Assembly: GCA_025594325.1 (NCBI GenBank)
Contig: JANHCV010000008.1
Location: 434,001-498,000, forward strand
Source of the DNA: Blastocladiella emersonii ATCC 22665
Taxonomy: Eukaryota; Blastocladiomycota; Blastocladiomycetes; Blastocladiales; Blastocladiaceae
Reading direction: 5' to 3'
Length of the DNA stretch: 64,000 nt
Shown here: one piece after another, positions 11,591 through 20,784 of the stretch
Numbering within the stretch: position 1 is the stretch's first letter
Layout of the letters: each line of letters opens with the position of its first letter
Position numbers and translations under genes: made by a program
The notes under the pieces: generated by a model
What the model was told of the DNA's origin: nothing
The model's input: the letters and a program-made list of their open reading frames with translations, nothing else
Databases searched by the model: none

Positions 11591-13966
11591 CTAAATATTC
11601 CCCCCAAACAACTTACTCACGCGCGCCTTCATCTTGGACGCGATCGGCGACTTGGTGTGCATCCGCGGCGCCTCGACCGCCGCGGCGACAGGCGGCGGCG
11701 CGGGGACCACGGGGCCGAGGCTTTCGGACACGCTGTACCGCGCCGCGATCGCGTCGCGCCGCTGCTGCTGCTCCTGCGCCGAGACTGCGGCAGCAGACGC
11801 GGATGCCGACGCGGACCGCGGCGGGAGCGCAAAGGGCATCTGGCCCGCGGACGACTGCGCGCTCGCGACACTGACCGTGCTGCCCGGCGGCGTCCCGGCG
11901 ATCCGCGGCTGCTGGCCGAGGTACGGCGACGTCGCGGGCGACGACCCGGCGGCCGACGATGGGTGCGGGTGGCGGTGCGGCGCGTGCGCAAGTGCGGGCG
12001 ACATGTACTGGTTGGACGCGCGCTGCGCCTGCTGCGCCTGCTGTTGTTGTGGGTGCGGCGGCTGCACGCCCGCGGCGAGCGAGGGCGACGGCGGGGTCGC
12101 GGGCGGCAGGTCGGACCCGAGACTGCTGACGCCGTTGGGCAGCGGCGCCGAGACGAGCGCCGGGTGGATGAACGGGCGCACGTGCGGCGGCAGGTGCGCG
12201 GCGGGGTTGGGCGCCGGCGAGGAGGAGGCGGGCGGCGGGAGCGGGCCGAGATTGGTGGTGCTCGGCGGCTGCGCCGGCGGCTGCGTCACGATCGCCTGCG
12301 GTGCGCCGCTGGCCTGCGCCTGCTGCTGCTGCTGCTGCTGGGCAAATGCCTGCTGCTGCTGCGCGTGCTGCTGGACGAGCCGCTGCGCCTGCGTCATGGG
12401 CTGCTGCAGCTGCTGCTGCGGGTGGGGCGGGGACATGGCGGCGGCCACGACCTGCGGCGACTGGACCATGGGCATCGCGAGGCGCTCGCCGACGTCGCCC
12501 GCGGCGGCCGTCGAGACGGACGCGACCGAGGACGCGGGTACGGCGGCGAGCGGGGCGGGGGCGGGGACGGGCGACGCGGCCGCTGCGGCAGCTGCAGTGG
12601 GGCCTCCTGGCGGCACCGCGTGCTGCATCGGGACCGGTGGTGCGGGCGACCCGGCGCCGCTGCCGCCGTTTTGCTGAGCCTTGATCCGCGACAGCGTTGC
12701 CGCAAGGACCGCGGCCTGCTCGGCGTGCGACATGCCGCCGTTCTCGGGGACAGGGATCGAGCCGGACGGCGGGGTTGCGCCGCGCGACGCGGGCGACGAG
12801 CCATTCACTGACCCCGCGGCAGCGGCGGCGTGGAAGTGCGGGTGAGCCTGCTGCTGCTGGATCTGCATGAGCTTGGCGAGGACGGCGTTGAAGACGAGGT
12901 CGTGCGGGACGTTGGGCAGGGTGAAGGCGCGGCTGAGCACGTCCGTGTCGAGGGCAGCAAAGTCGATGGCGGACCACACGGCGTGCAGCTCGTCGGGCGT
13001 CAGCGGGCGTACGATCGCGCACGTGCACAGGGATTCCTGCGACTCGTCGTCGTCGTGTTCGGTGGACGAGTCGGGCGCCGGCCCGTGCGGGTGGATCAGG
13101 CACACGCGGTGCGCCGGGTCGACGTTGCGGTCGACGTAGAGGCGGACGAGCTCGAACCGCTGGGCGGCGTCGAGCCGGCACTGCGGGTGGCCGAGCAGGT
13201 GCAGGAACGCCGGGACGGGGAGGTGCGGCAGGGCGTCCCAGCTGGCGGTCGCGTCCATGATGCCGCGCGCGGTCGCGGGGTTGAGGAGGACCTCGACGAT
13301 CTGCGCGACGAGGTCGTGCGCGTTGAACTGGACGGCCGACGGCAGGATCGCGGCGGGGTCGGCGACGACGAACCGGCCGAGAATCGACGTCGACAGCTGC
13401 AGCAGGTCGGCAATCCCGAGGTCGCGCGCGGCGCGCGTCATGCCGAGCACGTTGCGCGGGTGCACGTACGCCTGGCGGCTGTACATGTAGTCGACGACGG
13501 CGTTGGCGACGGCGTGCGGGTCGTGCGCGAGGAACGCGGCCAGGTCGAGCTCGGTCGCCGCCGGGTCCTCGAGCAGCGCGGCGCGAAGCACCGCCGACGC
13601 CGTCGCCAGCACCATGCGGTGCGCGCGCACCACGGACCCATCGGGCATGCGCAGGTCCAGGTCCGCAAAGTGCCCGCCGGCCTTGAGGTCCAGCATCACC
13701 GCGTACACGTCCTTGCAGTGCCGGCACCGCTCGAGCCGGCCGCCCATCGACTTGCCGCCCGTCGGACCGCGGCCGAGCAGGCGTGAGCCCGCGGCGCTGC
13801 CCGCGCGGCCAGAGTAGGCGGTCGTGGCGGCGGACCCGGGCCGGCCGACTTCGGCAGCCGCGGCGAGGTTGCCCGCGCTGACGCTCGCCGAGATGCTGAC
13901 GCTCGGCCTGAGCCCGCCGCCGCCTCCGATGGGCGGGGCCGAGTCGGCAGAGGGTGTTCCCATCAT
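11591..13966 (-). CDS. BTB-BACK (Kelch-like/ARMC-type) protein with Gln/Pro-rich tail
   Basis: Single open frame of 791 residues from the tandem ATG pair at 13966/13963. A Gly/Ser-rich leader is followed by CRHCKDVYAVMLDL and a BTB/POZ domain (about residues 80-200: FADLDLRMPDGSVVRAHRMV, LATASAVLRAALLED, VVDYMYSRQAYVHPRNVLGM, AARDLGIADLLQL). A BACK-like helical region follows to about residue 340, then a long low-complexity tail with Gln runs, Pro/Ala and Ser. BTB domains dimerise and often recruit CUL3; BACK supports that geometry. No Kelch or MATH domain is present, so the substrate side is unknown. It is unrelated in detail to the short BTB paralogs at 44-56 kb. Tail codons are CAG-rich and likely unstable. 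Confidence 0.85.
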   Translation of the reverse strand: MMGTPSADSAPPIGGGGGLRPSVSISASVSAGNLAAAAEVGRPGSAATTAYSGRAGSAAGSRLLGRGPTGGKSMGGRLERCRHCKDVYAVMLDLKAGGHFADLDLRMPDGSVVRAHRMVLATASAVLRAALLEDPAATELDLAAFLAHDPHAVANAVVDYMYSRQAYVHPRNVLGMTRAARDLGIADLLQLSTSILGRFVVADPAAILPSAVQFNAHDLVAQIVEVLLNPATARGIMDATASWDALPHLPVPAFLHLLGHPQCRLDAAQRFELVRLYVDRNVDPAHRVCLIHPHGPAPDSSTEHDDDESQESLCTCAIVRPLTPDELHAVWSAIDFAALDTDVLSRAFTLPNVPHDLVFNAVLAKLMQIQQQQAHPHFHAAAAAGSVNGSSPASRGATPPSGSIPVPENGGMSHAEQAAVLAATLSRIKAQQNGGSGAGSPAPPVPMQHAVPPGGPTAAAAAAASPVPAPAPLAAVPASSVASVSTAAAGDVGERLAMPMVQSPQVVAAAMSPPHPQQQLQQPMTQAQRLVQQHAQQQQAFAQQQQQQQAQASGAPQAIVTQPPAQPPSTTNLGPLPPPASSSPAPNPAAHLPPHVRPFIHPALVSAPLPNGVSSLGSDLPPATPPSPSLAAGVQPPHPQQQQAQQAQRASNQYMSPALAHAPHRHPHPSSAAGSSPATSPYLGQQPRIAGTPPGSTVSVASAQSSAGQMPFALPPRSASASASAAAVSAQEQQQRRDAIAARYSVSESLGPVVPAPPPVAAAVEAPRMHTKSPIASKMKARVSKLFGGNI
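12300..12420 (-). repeat. CAG/CTG-rich run coding polyglutamine
   Basis: Imperfect CTG/CTC repeats (plus-strand view) encode Gln runs such as QQAFAQQQQQQQAQ within the disordered tail of the BTB-BACK protein. Confidence 0.75.
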
Positions 13967-14337
13967 GATGGTGTGTGCAGATTGTATCAAGTGCTGTAGC
14001 GAGAAGGGGGGCGTCGATGCATGGGGGGTCGGCGTCGGTCGCGAGCGGAGAGGGGGCGGGAGGCGCCTCGCTCTCAAGTAGGGTGGCTCGGTGCGCAGAG
14101 TTGCAGGCACTGCCGCTGCGACGACGACGGGAAACCGGTGGTTGCTGGCGGGCAAGGTGCAAGGCGAGGGAGAGAGGACGCCTTGAAGGGCGGTCGGCGG
14201 GTGGCACGGCGCTCGGTGCAGCGGCTTGCTGCGGCCCCCGCCATCGACGCTCGTTCTTGTTCTCTTCCCCGCGCCTCTATCGAATCGATGCCGAACACTA
14301 TGAAAAGAGTTTCTATGGTTAGGATTAATACATGCTA

Positions 14338-15889
14338 CTACTGGCACCACACCTTGAGCGTGCGGTCCTTGGACCCGGAGCAGGCGCGGTCGCCCGACGG
14401 CGACCAGTCGACGGCGTACACCTCGTCGGCGTGGCCGGGCAGGTCGCTCTTGAGCTTCTTGGTGCGCAGGTCCCACACCTTGCACGTCGAGTCCTTGGAC
14501 GACGACAGCAGCAGCCGCTCGTCGGCCGAGAACACCACCTGGTACACGGCCCCGACGTGCCCGCGCAAGTTGAACAGGAACGCGCCGCTGTGCCCGTCCC
14601 ACACCTTGACCGACTTGTCGAACGACGCCGACGCGATCCGGTGCCCCGACGGCGAGAAGGTCACCTGGTTGACCAGCGCCTGGTGGCCCGTCATGCGCGT
14701 CACCGCCTGCTTGCTCTCGGCCGGCTTCCACAGATACAGCGTGAAGTCGTCCGACCCGGACACGAGCCGCTCCGCGCCCTTGTGGCCCGTCTCGTACCGC
14801 TCGCGCGCCGCCGCGGCCGCCTCGTCGGGCGTCGCGAACTTGCGCGGGCCGGTGTGGTCGTGCGCGCCCGTGCGCAGCAGCGTCTCCGACGACAGCGCCA
14901 TGGTGTTGACCCAGTGCCCGTGGCCCGCCAGCGTGCGCACCAGCTTGCCGTCCGTGTCGTCCCACACCTTGATGGTGCAGTCGCGCGACGCCGTGTACAG
15001 CAGGCCCTCGCCGCCCCACTTGACGCACGTGATGGACTTGGTGTGCTGCGCCACCGTGTACAGCGTGCGCTTGATCTTGGTGTCCCACACCCGCACCGTC
15101 GCGTCGCGCGACGACGACGCCAGCCGCACGCACCCGGCGTTGCGGTGCAGCGGCTCCCACGCCAGCGACGTGATGGCGTCGCGGTGGCCCTTGAGCACGG
15201 CCAGCGGCGCCACCGTGCCGTCCGACTTGCACTTGGCCCGCGCGTCCCACAGGCACACGGTCCCGTCCATGCCGCCCGACGCAATCACCTTGCCGTCGGG
15301 CGACCACGCCACGCACAGCACCCACTTGGCGTGGCTCTTGAGCGTCGCCCGCGGCGTCGACGTGGACAGGTCCCAGATCCGCACCGTGTTGTCGCCCGAC
15401 CCGCTCGCCAGCGAGAGACCGTCGGGCGAGAAGTGCACCGACAGCACCTCGCCCGTGTGCCCGCTCATGGTCGCGCCACACCGCGTCACGGCGCGGACGC
15501 GGAACAGCGACTGCGGCTCGTACACGATCACGATGGTCTGCTCCGTCGACTTGCCCAGCTTCTGCACCACGTCTTTCGCCAGGCTCTCCACCACGTCCGT
15601 GTTGTCAACGTAGAAGTAGTACTTGACCAGCTCCGCGTCCTCCTTCTTCCCCTCCTATACGCACACGCGGTCGCGCGGGTCAGCGTCGTGTGGTCGGGGG
15701 GTACGTGATCGCCTTCGCGTAGAGCAGTACATTTTCCATCAACTGGTTCAGGACTAGCTCGAGCTCGTTGGCCGTCGTGCCGACGGGCAGCGACATGGGC
15801 GGGAACGTCACGTCGCCATCCTTGCTCTTGAACTGCGCGACGATCTGCTGCGTCGTCGTAGCCGCGGGTGCGGATGCTTTTGATGACAT
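14338..15889 (-). CDS. RSA4: ribosome assembly WD40 protein (Notchless/Rsa4)
   Basis: Two exons, 15889-15731 and 15654-14338, with a 76-base intron (GTACTG...ATAG, phase 0). Exon 1 carries the NLE domain: QIVAQFKSKDGDVTFPPMSL then ELELVLNQLMEN; exon 2 resumes EGKKEDAELVKYYFYVDNTD. After QSLFRVRAVTRC come about eight WD40 repeats with typical GH...WD spacing (GHTGEVLSVHFSPDGLSLAS, NTVRIWDL). The protein ends SKDRTLKVWCQ. Known role: binds the MIDAS domain of the AAA+ protein Rea1/Midasin through NLE and drives release of assembly factors from pre-60S particles in nucleolus and nucleoplasm. The NLE-plus-8-blade layout and length (about 491 residues) match the family. Confidence 0.95.
15655..15730 (-). 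other. intron of RSA4
   Basis: 76 bases, GTACTG...TAG, phase 0, lying inside the NLE domain. Confidence 0.85.
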
Positions 15890-16798
15890 GGTGGTGGTTA
15901 TGTGCTTCGTTACGTTGCGTGACGTGGTTGGACTTGCTGGTCAGCAACGGAGCAACCCGGCTTGCGCGAGAGGGGTGGGAGAGAGTCGCGCCTCTGTGAT
16001 TCGAATCGCGTGGGGTCACGTGACCTGTTGCCGTGCATCCCAGACCCTTGATCGTTATCATGATCAGCTGTGTCCCGTACTCGTTAAATATCTGTTGCAT
16101 TTCTTGCGCCTTTTAAATGCCTTGGAAGGGCTTACAAGCGCGACGAGAAGCGTCGATCGATCACGTGCGGATGAGAGACGCGTTGATGGACATGGCAGCC
16201 ACTCCATCCCTTGCGCTCGACTCGTGAAAATGAGTACTGTGACCTCGCTGGTCCAAAAGCTTGCGTAAGGGTCGACCTTGCCGATGCCTGGCCAAAACCG
16301 TGCCACCAACGTGTGCGCCCGCGCGGTCGCTGACTGGCGCAGCCAGACTACTCGCGTCGTTCTCGCGACTGCAGCTCAGCTGTAACCATGTTACGAAAGA
16401 CAGAGCAGCTGATCTCGCCGACATGAGTCCCATAGCACTCGACCGGCGGAATCGCTCAGGCAACGCGATCAGCAACGGCGGCGCAGCGGCGATCGCGGCC
16501 CAGATGTTAAGGGCGCACGGTAACTTTGCGAGGTGCACGATGGCCGACGCAGTTGAATCTACGCTCTCTACCGTAATTCTGCTTGTGTTCGCCAGACTGC
16601 GTATGTATAGGGACAGGGTCGGCCTGAGCGCGGTCGGAGTGCAGAATCTGTCGCGGAACGCGGAGCGTATGGATGCATTAGATGCCTGTGACAAAACCTT
16701 TGCGCATCTGCGTGGCCTCTTCTACTTGTGCTGGGTATTGTGGACGACGTGGAACGACGTGGAACGGCGTGGGACGCTGCGTGAGATGCTGCGCGAGA
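15890..16798. other. intergenic region with a possible LRR relic
   Basis: No intact gene. At about 16420-16520 on the plus strand the segment SGNAISNGGAAAIAAQM looks like one ribonuclease-inhibitor-type LRR, so this may be a scrap of an LRR gene. The plus frame stays open from 16261 into the next gene, but the upstream part has no similarity to the paralogous Gag-like protein and is read here as leader. Confidence 0.4.
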
Positions 16799-16836
16799 CG
16801 CGAGACGTGTCGATCAATCACATGGGCGTGCGTCAT
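16799..16836 (+). promoter_or_regulatory. shared accessory-gene upstream motif, copy 1
   Basis: Contains CGAGACGTGTCGATCAATCA, then CATGGGCGTGCGTCAT. Almost the same string occurs at 45798, 48662 and (weaker) 50671, each 80-180 bases before the ATG of a BTB-family gene. Here it lies about 75 bases before the Gag-like ATG at 16909. A core promoter or transcription-factor site is inferred. Confidence 0.55.
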
Positions 16837-16908
16837 CCAGCGCCACTTGGCTCCCGAGACCGCGCTCTTGCTTCTCCGCTCCTTGAAGATACGACCCCTG
16901 CATGCGCA

Positions 16909-18351
16909 ATGACAGCGAATGAAAATGAACTTGCTGCAACGGAATCCGCAGATACTGTTCAGTCAGCTTACGCGGCGCCAGACTCTCCTGGCGAGGTCCC
17001 TTTCTTGCTGAACTCTGTGACCGTGCGACTGCAATACTTTCACGCGACTCTGTCCCATCGCCTCGCGTCCACACCGCCGCTGATGGGTCAGCAGGTTACC
17101 TTCCCAACGGGCCCATGGATGCCAGCCGCGACGGCGCCCACCATGCATCAATGGTCGCGATCCCCAGCGCGTGAGACCATCGAGGCGAGCCAAAAGCAAG
17201 CTTCTCGAACTCGCTTTCGCTCTCGCTCCCGCCCCCGTTCTACTTCCCGCAATCGATCTCGGTCGCGTCGCCGTCGCAAAGACAGCGCGTCCCCGCGGGC
17301 CAAGCGTGACATCTCGCCCCCGCGACCAAGCCGTCAGACCCGAGACTCAGCCCTTTCCCCAACTGTTTCGAACAACGAGCTCCGCCGCCGATTGGAACGC
17401 TGCCGCCCCTTGGCCAAATTCGATCCGTGCGGCCCCGAGCTTTCCTCACGGTTTCTCAGTCGCGAACTGGCCCGCTTCGTCGACGACGTTGCGTCCATGT
17501 GCGGTCCTGGGAACGTATTCCGCGGGCTCCTCCTCGCGCGTACCGAACTCGTCGTGCTGCCTGTCTACGCTTGCTACGCCATCTATTTGCGGCCCGACAT
17601 GAGCGATGCCGAGGCTCGCCGCGCGTTTCTCGACACTTTTGATCCGCAGCGCCAACCCGCCTGGCTCCGCGACTGGCGCGAGCTCGCACGTCGCCACCAC
17701 GAGTCGGTTGAGACGTTTGCCGAGCGGTTTCTTGACCTCGTTACAAACGCGATTCCGCGTAACCAAGTCGACCAGGTGCCGCACCTCAGTGCCCTGCTTT
17801 TGGACAAGCTTGGCCATGACTGTCGCGACATCGGGATTTCGACTGACGTTTACAACCGCCTCTGGAAATATCGCGCAACATTCACCTCGTTCGCGGAGCT
17901 TGCTCACAAGGCCTCGCGCGCTTCGAATATTCCCGCTCCCGCGCCGGCGGTGTTGCCGGCGCCGCCGCTGCGGGACTCGGACCCGCCGCCGTCAGAGTCT
18001 CTGGAGCAACTAAACTGTCCGCTTTGCACTGCTTTCAACAAGCAACCCCTCTATGTCCGTCGCCACCGGCTTGAGTCGTGCGTGCGCCTCCGCGACACCC
18101 AGCCATTCATTACTGCGCTCGAGTACTCTTTCTTCCTCAAAAAGATTGCAGTGCCGATCACGAAGACGCTGTCTGACGAGGCCCTGCGCGAGCTCTTGCG
18201 CGGGTATTGCGCCCGCTTCGAAGCGATGGCCCGCCCAGACCACCACGTGCTTGAGGCGATCATGTACCTTCGCGCAACTGAGCATCTTGAGCCGGGCACG
18301 CTGCAGTTTATTTGGAGGCAGATGCGAGCGATTTGGAGAGGGAAACGATGA
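16909..18351 (+). CDS. Gag-like protein with RS tract and CCHC knuckle, copy 1
   Basis: 480 residues. The start at 16909 is chosen because it lies just downstream of the shared motif and matches the start and length of paralog 2 (475 residues). Order: variable N-terminus; Arg/Ser-rich tract at about residues 98-125 (SRTRFRSRSRPRS); capsid-like helical region at about 182-334, including RRAFLDTF, WLRDWRELARRHHESVETF and AERFLDLVTNAI then LSALLLDKLGHD, which resembles retrotransposon Gag; zinc knuckle C370-X2-C373-X12-H386-X4-C391; helical C-terminus. No protease, reverse transcriptase or integrase adjoins it. An AATAAA lies 24 bases after the stop. Similarity to Gag is pattern-based inference; an RNA-binding zinc-knuckle host protein is the alternative. 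Confidence 0.65.
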   Translation: MTANENELAATESADTVQSAYAAPDSPGEVPFLLNSVTVRLQYFHATLSHRLASTPPLMGQQVTFPTGPWMPAATAPTMHQWSRSPARETIEASQKQASRTRFRSRSRPRSTSRNRSRSRRRRKDSASPRAKRDISPPRPSRQTRDSALSPTVSNNELRRRLERCRPLAKFDPCGPELSSRFLSRELARFVDDVASMCGPGNVFRGLLLARTELVVLPVYACYAIYLRPDMSDAEARRAFLDTFDPQRQPAWLRDWRELARRHHESVETFAERFLDLVTNAIPRNQVDQVPHLSALLLDKLGHDCRDIGISTDVYNRLWKYRATFTSFAELAHKASRASNIPAPAPAVLPAPPLRDSDPPPSESLEQLNCPLCTAFNKQPLYVRRHRLESCVRLRDTQPFITALEYSFFLKKIAVPITKTLSDEALRELLRGYCARFEAMARPDHHVLEAIMYLRATEHLEPGTLQFIWRQMRAIWRGKR

Positions 18352-18374
18352 GTCTGGAACTCTTTATTGAATGA

Positions 18375-18380
18375 AATAAA
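18375..18380 (+). terminator. polyadenylation-type AATAAA after Gag-like copy 1
   Basis: Canonical AATAAA 24 bases downstream of the TGA at 18349-18351, in an A-rich context. Confidence 0.5.
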
Positions 18381-18529
18381 AATACACATCGATGAAAGCA
18401 TGTTAGGGCGGCACCTCAAAGCGACTCCTTGAGCGAGGCTGCCCAGAGGCGGAACGCGACTGCGCTGCTCTTGCTCGCGCGCTCAATGAGAACGCGTCGA
18501 ACAGCGGGATCAGCGAGAACGGGGCCGTC

Positions 18530-20291
18530 CTACATGGCGCGAAGTAGGGCGACGCGCTGATCGGACTTTAAGTCGTAAACGATCCACCGGGCAAGTTCGG
18601 CTGACATGATCCACGGCTCGCCGCGCAGCGTTGTCACCTTTTGCGCAAACTCGGGGATCAGAGCGCCGTCGCGTTTCGAGACGATACACTCAATGACAAG
18701 CACCATGGTCAGCCCATGGCCGTTGACGCCGTACAGATGCGCGTCGCGCGGATAGCCGGCCATGTCAAAGTTGGAGGCAGGTGTAACGACGTCAAGGAGC
18801 TGTATGATCTGGTCGACTCCAAACGAGTCCAGGTGCAGAATCCTGTTCCAATAGTACCCAACGCGGTGTGCGTGAAGTGCATCGGTTTTGATGAGTCGCC
18901 GATTCTCAGCCATGGTACTGCAATGAAGGGCGTCCCATTCGGACTGTGAGGCGGGGACGGTGCGCGAAACCCACGGACCCTTTTCCCGCCACATCGACGG
19001 TGTCAACGGGCACCAAGGAAGCTGCTGCAACGCCGCGACAAGCACATCCGGCGTCCAGGAGCTGGAATTAAAAATCGGAAGACAATTGGCCACGACACTG
19101 GGCGACATCTCGACCCAACGGAGATCGCGAATAAACGTGTCCAACTTGTCAATCGAATCGATGGTGAGATCCGAGAGCGTACGTCCAAGTATGACGTCAG
19201 TGCTCGGGTAGCAACCGTGGCCCAAATTGATGATTTGCAACACCTGGCCAAACTGCCAGCGCATGTTAACCGCCCCCGCTTCATTGTGGCGAGGGAGGAG
19301 CTCCACCACGCGCCTGCGGACCAACTCGAGGCTGCTGACAACCTTGAACGGAGGCACCTTGTGTTCCGAAACCGTGGGCTCAAAGCTCACATGTACGCGA
19401 GCGAGCGCCAAAAGGTCCGCGGCAACGCAAGGTAGAGGAGCATTTGGCATTCCAAACGACTTGTGGCGAAGGGTGTTGAGCACGCTATAGAGGAGAGCAG
19501 AGCGGGAAAGGCCAGGTTTGCCAGCTGTGCTTGCACAATGCAGGATGAACTTGAGGCAAAACGCCCGACCCTGGAGCAGCACGCCGCGCGCTGCAAGCGC
19601 CCTGAATTTGCTCGAAAACAACGTCCCGACGTGCCTGAGAAGCAGGTTTTGAACGGTTTGAGGCGGCAAGTGCGGACAGTTGAAGACGTCCATCTCGCTG
19701 GCTTGATGTTGCAGGCAGTGGTCGAACTTGGTTTGAGAACTTTTGCTACTGTCGCTGGGCTCGGGAACTATATCTGACAACCCAAGCAGAAAGCAAAGTG
19801 CCGAAGGTGCGCGCGCGAGACAAGCTGCGTGCTGAAGATCTTCGTATTGCTCGTGAGTGATAGGCCACGGTCCGCCAGCCCAGTCAGAGAGTGCGTTCCA
19901 GCGGGGATCGGACTTGGCCACGTCCTGGCGAACCAACACACGGGCGACACTGAAAAAGTCGCACCCAAGGGCAAGCGAGTGGGTGGGGGTGCAGTTCGAC
20001 GTCATTGCAGCCGCGGCAATAGTTTGGCATGAGCTGTCTAAACTGGTCCAGATGGCCGCGAGAAAGTGCAAAGGCTGGCTGAAGCCAAGGGCGGGCGGAC
20101 CAAAGCGAGAGCTCGCTGACAGCCGAGCGACAAGTTGCGCGAAGGGCGAGGGCCGCTTGCACATCGAGGTGCTTTGCAATCATGGCCTGCAGTTCAAGTA
20201 CACGTGACCGCGTTGCGCCACAGTCACCGGACGCGTGCGACCCCGCCCGCGTCACGCGCGTCACGCGCACCGCGCCGATCTCCTTTGTCAT
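18530..20291 (-). CDS. unknown protein with F-box-like N-terminus in another frame
   Basis: The main frame (20179-18530) gives 549 residues with natural composition but no domain I recognise; distinctive segments include DPRWNALSDWAGGPWPITHE and GYYWNRILHLDSFGVDQII. In a second minus-strand frame, from an ATG at 20291, the text VLELQAMIAKHLDVQAALAL then RATCRSAVSELSLW looks like an F-box. That frame runs to about 19965, ending just before a TTTTTCAG acceptor-like site at which the main frame takes over. Either an intron with an unclear donor or a one-base frameshift joins them. F-box proteins are SCF adaptors. It is flanked by two Gag-like genes and shares no homology with them. Confidence 0.5.
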
Positions 20292-20784
20292 CGCCGCGGA
20301 CCGCCTCACCTCACCGAGCGACGCGTCGGCCCGCTCACATCGGACGACGCGCCTCCGCATCCCCTCTCTCTCTTGTTCCTTTGACCAGTTGCTAGTATTA
20401 GCCACCACATACAGCCTGTTGTCCTCTCGTGAACCTCCTCACCGTCTCCTCTTGTGAACCTCTTCACCGTCCCCTCTTGTGAACCTCTTCTCCGCCAAGA
20501 TCGCACGTCCATCGTGCCGGGCTTCCCCCCAGCCGAGTACGCTTCAACTCCTGCAGCTCTTGCGGCAAGTTAAATAGCATAACGGTTTCGTTCATGGTGT
20601 GTTTGCATCGCGGGATCTCTGGTCGTGGGAGCGGCGGCTCGCGCTCACACCCAAACAGCGTTTTGAATCCGACGCCGCCACGTGCACGTCAGGAAGTGGC
20701 GCAGCGCGACCCTGGTCCAGTTCGTTCTCGCTGCGTTGCTGCAAGCAGCCCTAGCTCATAATCGATTCGCGCCGGCTACTATAT
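20292..20784. other. intergenic, contains a tandem repeat
   Basis: No gene seen. Holds the promoter side of the F-box-like gene and the 3' flank of Gag-like copy 2. The only structure is the 25-base tandem repeat listed separately. Confidence 0.5.
20425..20500. repeat. 25-base tandem repeat, three copies
   Basis: Unit TCTTGTGAACCTCTTCACCG plus CCCCT or similar, three near-identical copies in a row. Non-coding. Confidence 0.8.

Noticed and set aside
13966-15481. Continuous 1296-residue minus frame joining the BTB-BACK gene with sequence across RSA4
   Set aside because: The upstream part is an out-of-frame reading of the RSA4 WD40 exons; the BTB-BACK protein starts at 13966.
16261-16908. N-terminal extension of Gag-like copy 1
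   Set aside because: The frame is open, but the sequence does not match copies 2 or 3 and lies upstream of or across the shared promoter motif.
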